From contig JAURVB010003318.1 of NCBI GenBank assembly GCA_033002965.1, positions 1 through 64,000 of the forward strand: a stretch of 64,000 nt of DNA, in the 5' to 3' direction. A model generated the notes under the pieces. It did no database searches and was not told where the DNA came from. It worked only from the letters and a program-made list of their open reading frames with translations. The position numbers were made by a program, and so were the translations under genes. Every line of letters starts with the position of its first letter. The first letter of the stretch is position 1. The stretch comes from Piper betle (lineage: Eukaryota; Streptophyta; Magnoliopsida; Piperales; Piperaceae). This document shows positions 34,870 to 46,059 of the stretch, piece by piece.

Positions 34870-34904
34870 ATCTTTGTACCCCAAATTTCCAATTAATCCA
34901 TCAC

Positions 34905-35090
34905 TAACATATGTAAAATCAAAATACAGGACATCAAAATCTCATAAAACTGGAACGGCAATAGTTGCATCAATAGTCTTACACAAGAGATTAGAATCTC
35001 ATAAAACTGGAATGGCAATAGTTGCATCCGATATTTATCCAGCTCTTTAGCTGGCAAAAATTATTATAGACTTTACATAGTGAGCAAGCC
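34905..35090. repeat. Dispersed/tandem repeat (ATCTCATAAAACTGGAA)
   Basis: The words ATCTCATAAAACTGGAA and GGCAATAGTTGCAT occur twice here (near 34938 and 34995) and once at about 37064-37096, downstream of the TRIM array and upstream of the proteasome pseudogene respectively. The adjoining CATCACTAACATATGTAAA is also shared. They look like pieces of one flanking sequence copied more than once. No gene. Confidence 0.65.
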
Positions 35091-35205
35091 AACCATGAAA
35101 TTGTTACATCGCCCCTTGCTTGTTAAACTTGCTGCTCATTCTTGTACACCACAAATGTTGCACAAGAGCCCCAACCAAAACCAGACCTTCCCCAGTTAAG
35201 AAGAC

Positions 35206-35454
35206 ATGGATTCTCCAATCCCTCCACCATATCCGCGCCTCATCGTCGGCCCTTCCGTGATCTCCATCACCCTAATCTCGGCCATTGCCGCCACCCTTCT
35301 GATCTACCAAATCATTATCATTATGTGCTTTGCTAGGGGATCATCTCAAAGAAGGCACACTTCACCATTCATAACCAGCACACTAGGATCATCACCACAA
35401 GAAACCACAAAGAGCCCTGCTTATTCTTGCCTTAGGGTGGAATATTACGAATAA
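35206..35454 (+). pseudogene. ATL-like RING protein, N-terminal fragment
   Basis: The start at 35206 reads MDSPIPPPYPRLIVGPSVIS and a hydrophobic segment of about 24 residues (roughly residues 17-42), as in the N-terminal membrane anchor of ATL RING-H2 ligases. ARGSSQRRHTSPFITSTLGS and QETTK follow. From there the sequence leaves the family (SPAYSCLRVEYYE, stop at 35452-35454), so no RING is present. The shared stretch (35331-35412) matches 32932-33012, so the two pieces overlap and together would cover one gene. Their order on the plus strand is reversed (C-terminal piece first), which suggests two truncated copies in tandem. Confidence 0.65.
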
Positions 35455-35814
35455 AATTGCCATTTGCGAAGAGTAGCACGTAAATTGAAAACAACTTAAC
35501 CCTACTTGAATTGTAAATCTTAAATACGAGATCTAGTATCAAATTCAAATTCAATTATAATATTTTGGGAGCAACAATAAATCATCTGCATACTTACTGG
35601 AGCCCCTGGTTGGCAAAAACCTTTAGTAAAAAGTGTAATCGGAAGTTCAAAGTAATGTGGAACAAATTCGAAAGGAAAGTTACTTTTACTCGGTCGCACA
35701 TTTTTTTAGTTTCAAACATGATTGGTTGACAAATTTGAGTAAAGTGAATTTGACAGATCTTAGTAAGTTTTTATGGGAGTTCATAAGCACAACAAAGTCA
35801 CCATTTCCAAGTAA
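35455..35814. other. Spacer, no gene seen
   Basis: AT-rich sequence. It may include the 3' untranslated region of the proteasome pseudogene, which ends at 35815 on the minus strand. Confidence 0.45.
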
Positions 35815-36885
35815 TTAGGTCTCTGCCAATTCTTGTTCAACGGAAGCTGCAGCTACCGGATAGTACTTGTAATGCAACTCTCCAACACCATATCCAGAGA
35901 GCTTCTTCCATCCTTCTTTACCAACATAATACACTGTAACAACATGACAATCGGAATATGTTCTCAAGTATTGTTTAAACTTATCAATCTAGGTCTCGGC
36001 ATAAACTGTTAATAGAATGAATAATACCGCAGCTTAACAGTGAATGAGTCATCCATAGATACACTAGCATAGATAACTAAGTAAGGTGTAAATTACATAT
36101 TTATAGGTTGGCCAGCTGAAAAGGTAGGAAAAAGTAGACATACCGCTAGCAACACCACCACTGGCTCCATCTCTGAAGGTGGCATCGTATATAGCATGGC
36201 GAGCAAGCTCAGCAGCCTATTCGATTGACATATCATATCGGTAACCGTTGAAAATTATTGAAGGGTAATAAAAGAGAAAGGACAAACCTACCCATTATCA
36301 AGAACACCATAAGCATATGGAGATCCTGATCCAACTGAGAAACATGTACCCGTCAACCTTCCACCCTCACTATCTACATAGTAAAGACCAGGGCCCTGAT
36401 TCACAGGTTAAGACAAGCATGAAAATTAGCAAAACTATCGTATCAAGGAGATAGATGATAAAGATTGTAAACAGTGGGAATGCAGCAAGCTACCTACTGT
36501 TTCATCCCATCCAGTTATCATGGTTCCAACGGATAGGCCCATTCCGGTATGAGTACAAAATGTTTGCAAGAAGCTTAGAGGCACCGGCAACAGAAATCCT
36601 TCTTTTGTTTGCCAACTCATGCAACCGACACTGTAAAACAAAAGAGAAAGCCAGCTGAAAAAGACAATCACCCAGAATTAACTAATAAATATGAATCTGA
36701 ATTATTGTGGATAACTAGATATAAATAGAAAAACAAAATAAACAGAATAACAATATGAAGTATAAAGCAATTGAATGACCTTGATACCAAATTTCTATGC
36801 CAGAATTGGCAATCTGCTGCCCCACCAGCCATAGTACCAAGCATGTACGGATTTATCTCTATGATTTTTTTCACAGATTGGAATG
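35815..36885 (-). pseudogene. PBE1: 20S proteasome beta5 subunit pseudogene, 5'-truncated
   Basis: The beta5 subunit carries the chymotrypsin-like activity of the proteasome. The minus strand keeps five exon remnants with introns. The first (about 36793-36885, after TTTTTTTGCAG) reads [20 protein letters not shown] and [11 protein letters not shown]. The second (about 36500-36632) reads [20 protein letters not shown], then after a frameshift [15 protein letters not shown]. The third (about 36290-36395) reads [14 protein letters not shown] and [14 protein letters not shown]. The fourth (about 36170-36240) reads YRYDMSIE, a stop, AAELARHAIYDATFRDGASG. The last (to the stop at 35815) reads VYYVGKEGWKKLSGYGVGEL and HYKYYPV. 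The first exon, with the propeptide and the catalytic threonine, is absent. Frameshifts in GIK and YRGM and an in-frame stop kill it. Confidence 0.92.
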
Positions 36886-37519
36886 CTGCAAAAAAATCAG
36901 AAAGACCCAATTTTATCACTATGGTTTATATACATCATTTTGCACATATAATTTTCCCTATCATTTATGTGCCAAATACCATCTTGTTAATATATAGAAT
37001 TAATCCATCACTAACATATTAATCCAACACTAACAAATGTAAACTCAAAATACATGACATCAGAATCTCATAAAACTGGAATGGCAATAGTTGCATGGAA
37101 TAGTCTTACACAGGACCTTATGGAAGATGCCATAATCAATCATCAAAGCTCAGGCTAACACTCATACAAAAAACAGCAAATCGGAACATCCCTCAGACAA
37201 AATTGAATGAAATAGAAGATTAGACGAAGGGAACATTAGACAGTCTCGAGTTCTGAAATTTCTAAAATATGAAACAACTTGTTTACTGCACAAATCATGA
37301 ACTCATAACCGGAATATATACCCTTAGCACTCATCTCCGTGTTAGTTTTATAATTTTATCAATTGCACACCAAACGGACTTACAAAATCCAAAGGCCATG
37401 TTACACCCCACAAGAACCGTTATGCAACCCAACCAACCTACCCAACCAACCTCAATCAATCCAATATTTGACAAATCTATATTATCTTGTTCTTCATTTT
37501 TTGTTTATAACTCCAGTTC
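36886..37519. other. Spacer, no gene seen
   Basis: AT-rich. It contains the third copy of the ATCTCATAAAACTGGAA repeat (about 37064). The proteasome catalytic exon would be expected here and is not found. Confidence 0.45.
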
Positions 37520-38778
37520 AATTTTCATTGTCTAATTTGAGATTTGATAGAGAAAAGATACATTTAATTTGAGCTGTATATACAATATACACCAAGCTTG
37601 GAGATCTTCATGCATCTGGCATTATGATGGCGTATTCCTTTGTCATGTCTCCTCCTAATAGCTTGTTTTGAGATAGGTCTAAATGGGTAAGATTCAATGT
37701 ATCTCCAAGACATTCAGGAATTGCACCCACCAGTGTGTTGTTTCCTGGGTGGAGTTCCTCCAATGGAGCAATATTACACAAAGCTTGTGGAATCTTTCCA
37801 GCAATTTTGTTACCAGTCAAGTGTGGTACCTCAAGGCCGTTAAGTTTACCAATTTCATCAGGAATGCCTCTTGAGAGTTGATTGTCACCAAGGAGTAGTT
37901 TAAAAAGGTACGAGAGCAATTGGCAAGAGAAGGAATGAATTGGCTCATGTCATCGTTCGTGCCCCCACTCCCCAGTTGGTTGGATCACAAACCTACATGC
38001 CATAAGCCCTCCTTGTTGTTACATCCCATGAAATTTGGTACGAATCCTCTGAGTTCGTTGTGGGTCAATGAAAGATTAACACACTTGGACGCATTAGCGA
38101 GAGAAACTGGGATGTGGCCTCCTAGTTTATTTGAACTTCCATCAAAAAATTCCAGATTAGGGAGCAGCTCCATGCCAAGATTTGTTGGAAGCTTCCCTAA
38201 CAGCTTGTTATGCTCTATTACAAATATGTGATGTCAGAAAGATTGTAAATTGAATCTGGAATGGTGCCATACGAAGGAATACTTCTTGTGAGCCTCGACA
38301 AGGAACCCAACTGATTTGGGATTTTCCCTGTTGTGTTGTTTCCGCCCAAATACATTTCTTCAAGAGAAAGGCAGATTTACCAGAGTGACAAAGGAATACT
38401 TCCTACTGAGTCGGTTTCTAGCTGAAGTCTGAGTGTCTATGCAGCCTTGACAAGGAACCCAACTGATTTGGGATTTTCCCTGTTATGTTGTTACTGCCGA
38501 AATACATTTCTTCAAGGGAAGAGAGGTTTCCAAGTGACGAACGAATACTTCCTGTGAATTTGTTTCCACCAAGATAGTGTGTCTTGAGCCTCGACAAGGA
38601 ACCCAACTGATTTGGGATTTTCCCTGTTATGTTGTTCCTGCTCAAATCCATTTCTTCAAGAGAAAGTCAATTCGTTAGATTGAGAGGGATCTCTCCACTA
38701 AATGAACTGAAGCATAGGTCCAATATACACAGCCGATATAGACGACCAATCTCACTTGGGATCGCTCCTTGTAGGTTT

Positions 38779-39233
38779 TGATGGTTGTTAGACATAAATA
38801 TATATCCATAAATTTGGAATTGTATAATAAATTGATCTATTAAAGTTAAGTATTTATTGCCCATAAATAAGCGTGTGGAATTCAATGTGAATGCCATTAA
38901 TAAAAGTGTGGAATTCAATGTGTAGATACCACTTTCATAATTTCTCTTTTCTGATGGATCAAATTGAAATTATAAAACTAAGGTTATAAATAAGGAGGTT
39001 ATGGTCCTGAATTCATATTTGGTTTTCATTCTGGTATCACATTGTCCAGAACTTTGGTTTAGAAAACTAGTATTGGATTTGGAAGATCAAAACCTAAGGT
39101 AGTAAAGTATCCATTTTCTTTTATGGATTCAGGTACACTTCGGCTATTCAGTTTTATTTACTTGATGATTTGATATGAAGACTACTAAAGTGCTTTAACT
39201 TTATTTTTAAGTTTAAGTTATAAAGTTCTAACA
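38779..39233 (+). repeat. 5' LTR of copia element
   Basis: Begins TGATGGTTGTTAGACATAAA and ends TTCTAACA. It differs from the 3' LTR by many substitutions and a deletion of about 27 bp near 38828. Confidence 0.9.
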
Positions 39234-39883
39234 AGCGGCATTAGAGCGAACTTCATTTCAGATCATTGAGGATTACTTTATTTGTGTTTAATTATGGATT
39301 GAACTATCACTTCCATATCACATTCAAATCTAAGGATTCAGATTCAGAAATTGATAACGTCTTCAACTTATTGGGAGTTTCAAAAATTCAATAATAATTA
39401 TTGTCATTGGCATATTTATTCCAAAAATTAAGGCCCTCTTTTAGTAAAATATCAAGTGAGGAAAATAAAGCTACAAAAGGTTATAATTTCCGAAATTTCC
39501 AAATAAAGATACTTTTATAACCTTTTTAGTTTTGGATTATCAAATTCAAATTCTAGTTCAGTTATGATTAATATTTTAAATTTATAAAGGACTATTATAT
39601 GCTGCCAAAGTAGCCTCCTTTATGGAAATTAATTTATTTTTAATATTATGACGGTTCTGGATATTTAATTCATGTGATTATTAATTGGCTCAAAGGAAGG
39701 TTAATATTTGACAGAATTATATATTCATTTTTGGTAATAGATATGGGATAATTATTAAGGTTCCATGTGAATAATAAATCGGCCCAAAGGAAGGTTTATT
39801 ATTTGACAGGATTTATTGTCCATATTTGATTACTGCATTTAGATTTGTTTGTGATAATAAATATGGGATAATTATCAAGCTTC
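39234..39883 (+). other. Copia leader without gag; three diverged repeats
   Basis: No gag frame is present in the 650 bp after the primer-binding site. Three copies of a unit with CATGTG(A/G)(A/T)TAATAA(A/T)T and GGC(C/T)CAAAGGAAG start at 39671, 39764 and 39883. The last reaches into the first open frame. Spacing is 93 and 119 bp. Confidence 0.7.
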
Positions 39884-42800
39884 ATGTGGATAATAAATCG
39901 GCCCAAAGGAAGCTTCAATGTAGGGTTGCCCAATTGCCGAAAACCAAATGATGCTAAAAGATTCATCTATGTGTTTGATGGCAAATCAGTTATAATTGAA
40001 GCAATAGGGCTGTTTAGTTTATTGTTAAAGACAGGATATTATTTGGATTTGAAAGAGGCATATATAGTACTGTCTTTTAGACGGAATTTAGTTTCTATTT
40101 CTATATTGGACAAATCTGGTTACTCTTGTTCATTTAGAAATAATAAGTTTAGTATTTTTCTAAATTCAAATATAGTGGGTACAGGTTCCTTGTTTTTTTA
40201 TGATAATCTATATTTACTTGATATTATTGCATCTTTTAATGAAACTTTACATGTAGGTTTAAGTGGTATGAAAAGAAAATTAACCAATGAGAATTCTGCT
40301 TTACTAGGGCATAAGCATTTAGGACATATTTCTAAGCAAAGAATTAAACAACTTATGTCAAATGGAATTCTTGATTCTCTTAATTTATCAGATCTTCAAG
40401 TCCGCACTGAGTGCATTAAGGGAAAAACAAACAAATATAAGGAGACTAGGTGCCAATAAATCTTCAAGCGTCTTAGAACTAATACATACAGACATTAGTG
40501 GGCCATTTCCTTACTGCTTCTTGGAATGGTCAACAATATTTTATTACGTTCATAGGCCATCATTCTCGCTATGGTTACCTGTATCTCATTCATGAGAAGT
40601 CTCAAGCATTGGATGTGTTTAAGGCATATAAGGCTGAAGTTGAGAACCAACCTGACAAAACTGATTAAGGCTATTAGATCTGATCGTGGTCGTCAATAAT
40701 ATGGTAGATATGATGGATCAAGTATATAACGTCCAGGACCATTTGGCAAATTCCTAGAAGAGTGCGGAATTGTCTCACAATACAAAATGCCAGGTACTCC
40801 TAGCACTGAATGATGTTGCTGAGAAACAAAACTGAACATTAAAGACATGGTAAGAACTATGATTGCTCATACTACTTTACCTGATTCACTCTAGGGTGAG
40901 GCACTAAAGACAGCAACATATCTTCTTAATAGAGTACCAACAAAGCAACAGTTAAGACCCCTTATGAATTGTGGACTGGAAAATATAACCCAGTACTAAT
41001 CATTTATACATTTGGGGTTGTCTAGCTAAGGCAAGGCCCTATAGGCCAAATCAAAGGAAACTAGACTTAAGAATAGTTAACAGCTATTTTGTTGGGTACT
41101 CTATGGTCTAGAGGGTATTAGTTTTATGACCCCATAATAAGGTCATTCTTTAAACGGGAAATGCCAAGTTCTTTGAGGATGTTGAGTTTGGAGGGGAAAT
41201 AAAGTTAGAGACTTTGCCTTTGAAGAAGAATCTATTTATCTTCTCATGATTGTTCTTAATAATAATCAGGATCATATTCTTGATGTTGTTCAAGAAACAA
41301 TACCAGAATTAGAAGACAATATCGAGATTCTCCCTAATCACAATCAGTAAGTTATACTTAAAGGAAAACCAACAACCTCAAGAGGAAATACCATTGAGGA
41401 GATCCACAAGAAAAAGGAGAAATGTAATTTTAGATGATTATATCATCTTTTCTCCAAGAACATAAGGATAACATTGGAATTATGAAAGATGATCCAATCA
41501 ACTTTCATTAGGCCATGAGAAGTTCTAATTCTCAAAAGTGGATTGATTCCATGAATGAAGAGATGAAGTTCATTAAAGATAATGACGCTTGGGATCTTGT
41601 TCAATTGCCTGAAGGGTACGAAACCAATTGGTTGTAAATGACTGTTTAAAACTAAAAAGGATTCGAAAGGTAATGTAGAAAGATATAAGGTTCGTCTTGT
41701 TGTGAAGGGCTTTACTCAAAAGGAAAGCATCGATTATAATGAGACTTTCTCTCGGTTTCATCGAAAGACTCATTCAGAATAATTATGGCATTAGTGGCAC
41801 ATTTTGATCTTGAGTTATATAAGATGGATGTAAAGACTGCATTTCTAAATGGTGACATTGATGAAACAATTTATATGGTGCAACAAGAAAATTTTTTATC
41901 GACAGATTCAAAGAATATGGTTTGCAAAATTAAAGAAATCCATCTATAGACTTAAGCAAGCTTCTCGTCAATGGTATCACAAAGTTCATCAAGTTATTCT
42001 CTCATTTAGTTTTGAGATGAACATTATTGATGATTATATATACCATAAATTTAGTGGGAGTAAGTATAATTTTCTGGTTTTATATGTTGATGATATATTG
42101 CTTGCCAGTGTATGACATAAGTTTCTTGCATGACACCAAGAGTTTTTTTATCAAAAGAAATTTGAAATGAAAGATCTTGGAAATACATCTTTTGTATTTG
42201 GAATTCAAATATATTGAGATCGCTCTCGATGTATACTCGGATTATCACAAAAGACATATAGAGAAAAGGTGCTTAAAGAAGAGATTTGGCATGCAAAATT
42301 GTAAACCAAGTGATACCCACAGGCTTCTAAAGGAGACAAATTCAGTCTTAATCAATGTCCTAAAAATGACACAAAAGGAAAGAAAATGCAAAAGATTACC
42401 TATGCTTCCGCGGTAGGTAGTCTTATGTATGTTCAAGTTTGTGCGCATCCAGATATTGCGTATATTGCTAGGATGTTGGGCAGAAATTTAAGTAATCCAG
42501 GTTTGGATCATTGGAAAGCAGTCAAAAGAGTCATGAGATATCTTCAAAGAACCAAACATTACATGCTTACATATCAGAAGTCAAATCAGCTTGAAATCAT
42601 TGGGTATTCTGATTCCGATTTTGCTGGATGTCAAGATAGTTGTCGATCCACTTCTAGCTATGTCTACCTGCTTGCTGGAGGAGGCTATTTCTTGGAAAAG
42701 TACTAAGCAGACACTCATTGCTTCTTCCACCATGGCGGCTGAATTCACAGCATGTTATGAGACATCTAATCAGGGAATATGGTTGCAGAATTTTGCCACA

Positions 42801-43085
42801 GGGTTGCGCATTGTCGATAATCTTGAAAGACCACTTAAGTTATTTTGTCACAATCAGTCTGTTGTATCATATTCAAATAACAACAGGAGCTCATCTAAAT
42901 CAAAACATATAGAGATCAAGTCCCTTGTTGTGATAGCAAGAGTTCAGAATGGCAAAGTCTCTATAGAGCATTTTGGGACAAACTCCATGGTTGTGGATCC
43001 GCTTACCAAAAGCTTACCGTCCAAGGTCTTTCATGAGCATGTTTCTCATATGGGTGTTGTGTCATTTGTTGATATGCTACTTTAG
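39884..43085 (+). pseudogene. Copia pol remnant (pre-integrase, integrase, reverse transcriptase, RNase H)
   Basis: The 191-codon frame at 39884-40459 covers the end of the protease region and the gag-pre-integrase zinc region (GHKHLGHISKQRIKQLMSNG, ECIKGK). Integrase follows in broken frames: LELIHTDISGPFP near 40480, then AIRSDRG, and LNRVPTKQQ near 40930. Reverse transcriptase lies at about 41500-42370 (SQKWIDSMNEEMKFIKDN, KKSIYRLKQASRQWY, LVLYVDDILLAS). RNase H lies at about 42386-43085 (YSDSDFAGCQDSCRSTSSYV, IASSTMAAEF, KHIEIK, VVDPLTKSLPSKVFHEHV). Multiple stops and shifts occur, and the third integrase acidic residue region is destroyed. It is non-functional. Confidence 0.9.
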
Positions 43086-43432
43086 TGGGATTTTGTTTTG
43101 TTTTGTTGCGGTATTTGGTTTATGTTTCACTCTTTTACTCTGTTTTGGTGATCTCATAAGGTTGAACTAGTTGAAAATAGGCATGTTCTAATCAAATTAC
43201 ATGTAATTTTCATGCTACACATCCACACTTGATCTATGTCATTTAATTATGTTGATGTATGTGACAATGGATGAGTTTAGTTACAATAAATATAACGAAA
43301 ATCACCTTGATCCTATATTAACATTGATTAATGGACGAGATTGTTCTTTTGAAATAATAGCATATGTTATTTTAGAGCTCATAAAGTTATATACAATTAT
43401 CTTTGTGTATATATATATTCCAAGTGGGAGAT

Positions 43433-43914
43433 TGTTGGTTGTTGGACATAAATATATATACATAAATATGGAATTGTATAATATGTTGTTATTTAATGTT
43501 GGCCTAAATTAAATTGATCTGTTAAAGTTAAGTATTTATAGGCCATAAATAACTGGTGTGGAATTCAATGTGAATACCATTAATAAAAGTGTGGAATTCA
43601 ATGTGTAAACACCATTTTCATAATTTCTCTTTTATGATGGGTCAAATTGAAATTATTAAACTAAGGCTATAAATAAGGAGGTTATGGTCCCTGAATTCAT
43701 ATCTAGTTTTCGTTTTAGTATCCCATTGTCGAACTTTGGTTTAAAAAACTAGTATTGAATTTGGAAGATCAAAACCTAAGGTAGTAAAATATCCATTTTC
43801 TTTTATGGATTCAGGTATGCTTCGGTATTCAATTTTATTTACTTGATGATTTGATATGACGACTACTAAAGTTCTTTAACTTTATTTTTAAGTTTAAATT
43901 ATAAAGTTCTAACA
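43433..43914 (+). repeat. 3' LTR of copia element
   Basis: Begins TGTTGGTTGTTGGACATAAA immediately after the polypurine tract and ends TTCTAACA. LRR copy B resumes at 43915. Confidence 0.9.
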
Positions 43915-44346
43915 AGTTGTTCTCTGTGAAGTTGATGTATCTAAGAAAGCTCATATTACCAATATAAGGCGAGTGTGTCCCACTCAATATAAAACCCAGT
44001 GACACGCCGGTGTCCATGACCGCACGAGACTCCCTTCTAATTACAGAAATGCAAAGAATCATTCCAGGATGCCAGAGCTCCATATGGGTCGGAGGTGATT
44101 TGATCCTTTATAGCAAGAAGGGCAAACGGATCTGTAGCATTTGAAGTGAGTGAGATGGTGAAGTTGGTTGATAGAAAGAAGAAGAAGAGAATAATTTGAA
44201 AGAGGAAGGAGATGCTTCATCTTAATATGTATGAATTGAGTGAACCAAGCTTCATCTTAATAATTTTTGAGTCCTAACATGTGAAGAGTTACACTACTAA
44301 GGTACATTTCATTTGAACTCTGAAGTAGAAAGGGCATAGCTTAATT

Positions 44347-46031
44347 TGAGTTTTGATAGAGAAAAGATACATTTAATTTGAGCTGTATATATAATAACTA
44401 TATATATATATATATTTGGATCTGCATGCATCTGGCATTATGACGGCGTATTCCTATGCCATGTCTCCTCCTAATAGCTTGTTTTGAGAGAGGTCTAAAC
44501 GGGTAAGATTCAAAGCATCTCCAAGACATTCTGGAATTGCACCCACCAGTTGGTTGTTTCCCAGGTAGAGTCCCTCCAATGGAGCAATATTGCACAAAGC
44601 TGGTGGAATCTTTCCAGAGATTTTGTTACCAGTCAAGTGTAGTACCGTCAAGGCTGTTAAGTTTCCCAATTTCATCAGGAATGCCTCCTGAGAGTTGATT
44701 GTCACCAAGGATTAGTCTATTGAAGGTTACGAGAGCAATTGGCAAGAGAAGGAATGAATTGGCTCATGTCATCATTCGTGCCCCCACTCCCCAGTTGGTT
44801 GGATCTCAAATCTAAATATGACAGGGCCCACTTGTTGTTACATCCCATGAAATTTGGTATGAATCCTCTGAATTCGTTGTGGGACAATGAAAGATCAAGC
44901 TTGGATGCATTAGCGAAACAGGGATGTGGCCTCCAAGATTATTTGAATCTCCAAAAGTATTTCAGATTGGGGAGCTGCTGCATGCCAAGATTTGTTGGAA
45001 GCTTCCTGACAGCTTGTTTTGATATTTGAAATGATGTGATGTCAGAAAGGTTAAATTGAATCTGAATGGTGCCAGATATTTTAGTACACACCGAAAAATG
45101 CTAAGCTCTTGAGGTGGCCAAGCTCAACGGGAAGGGTCCCATTAAGATTGTTAGATCCCAGATCAAGAGATGTAAGAGAAGAGAGGTTTCCAAGTGACGA
45201 AGGAATACTTCCTGTGAGTTGGTTTTCATGAAGTCTGAGTGCCTCGAGCCTCGACATGGAACCCAACTGATTTGGGATTTTCCCTGTCATGTTGTTCCTG
45301 CTCAAATGCATATATTCAAAGAAGAGGTTTCCAAGTGATGAAGGAATACTTCCTGCAAGTTGGCTTCCATCAAGATCGAGTATCTTGAGCCTCGACAAGG
45401 CCAACTGATTTGGGATTTTCCCTGTTATGTGGTTAACGGCCAAAAACATTTCTTCAAGAGAAGAGAGGTTTCCAAGAGACGAAGGAATAGCTTCCTGTGA
45501 GTTGGTTTCCATAAAGTCCGAGTGCCTTGAGCCTCGACAAGGAACCCAACTGAGTTGGGATTTTCCCTATTATGTTGTTCCAGCTCAAATCCATTACTTC
45601 AAGAGAAAGACAATTTGTTAGATTGAGGGGATCTCTCCACTAAATGAATTCAAGCGTAGGTCCAATCTACGCAGCCGATATAGACGACCAATCTCACTTG
45701 GGATCGCTCCTTGTAGGTTGTTCTCTGCGAGGTTGATGTATCTAAGAAAGCTCAGATTACCAATATAAGGCGAGAGTGTCCCACTCAAATTGAAGGACCG
45801 GAAGTCCAACCCAGTGACACGCCGGTGTCGACGACTGCACGAGACTCCCTTCCAATCGCAGAAATGCAGAGAATGGTTCCAGGATGCCAGGGCTCCAGTT
45901 GGGTCGGAGGTGATTTGATCTTTTATGGCAAGAAGGGCAAACCGATCTGTAGCATTTGAAGTGAGTGAGATGGCAAATTTGGATGATAGAAAGAAGAAGA
46001 GAATAATTTGAAGAGCAAGGAGAAGCTTCAT
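44347..46031 (-). pseudogene. LRR receptor-like kinase ectodomain fragment, copy C (most complete)
   Basis: I take the start at 46031 (MKLLLALQIILFFFLSSKFA) because the upstream in-frame ATG at 46058 is not preserved in copy A. After the signal peptide come the LRR cap (DRFALLAIKDQITSDPTGAL, FCDWKGVSC) and the repeats GTLSPYIGNLSFLRYINLAE and GAIPSEIGRLYRLRRLDL, before a frameshift near 45620. A second open stretch, 45081-45512, holds about five repeats (GKIPNQLGSMSRLEALRL, GSIPSSLGNLSSLTSLDL). A further one at 44454-44708 ends in LVGAIPECLGDALNLTRLDL and LLGGDMA. Similarity to receptor kinases stops there; the outer juxtamembrane part, membrane helix and kinase are missing. This is the reference for the gaps in copies A and B, and it keeps the uninterrupted target site of the copia element. 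Confidence 0.9.
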
Positions 46032-46059
46032 CTTAATATGTATGAATTGCGTGAACATA

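Larger units (their letters stand above)
38779..43914 (+). mobile_element. Ty1/copia LTR retrotransposon inserted in LRR copy B
   Basis: LTRs are at 38779-39233 (455 bp) and 43433-43914 (482 bp). Both run TG(A/T)TGGTTGTT...TTCTAACA, and the left lacks about 27 bp present in the right. A decayed tRNA-iMet primer-binding site (GGCATTAGAGCG, 39237-39248) and a polypurine tract (CAAGTGGGAGAT, 43421-43432) lie just inside. The target duplication is an imperfect GGTTG: GGTTT on the left, AGTTG on the right, with GGTTG in the uninterrupted copy C. Pol domains on the plus strand are in copia order but frameshifted and stopped. The full gag and protease are missing. Diverged LTRs and target duplication indicate an old insertion. 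Confidence 0.93.
37520..44220 (-). pseudogene. LRR receptor-like kinase ectodomain fragment, copy B, split by a copia element
   Basis: The 5' part lies at 43915-44220. The start codon at 44220 (MKHLLPL), a damaged signal peptide, and the repeat GTHSPYIGNMSFLRYINFTE are read in shifted frames. The LRR cap has lost its Cys pair to frameshifts. The gene is then interrupted by the copia element 38779-43914 and resumes at 38778 downward with QGAIPSEIGRLYRLCILDL, NNITGKIPNQLGSLSRLK, GGHIPVSLANASK and GKIPQALCNIAPLEEL, ending in LLGGDM at about 37640. The 3' end and its flank (TTTAATTTGAGCTGTATAT) match copies A and C, and again no membrane segment or kinase follows. Frames are broken at many places. 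It lies only about 130 bp from copy C. Confidence 0.88.

Noticed and set aside
34236..34896. Repetitive open frames with GGTHEGNYDHRRRQTWL-type or MEPMKETTTIDVDKPGS-type repeats
   Set aside because: They are translations of the TRIM internal unit and its 60-bp repeat in several frames, with no family resemblance.
42051..42257. Minus-strand frames within the copia element (also 42245-42448)
   Set aside because: They oppose recognisable plus-strand reverse transcriptase and RNase H.
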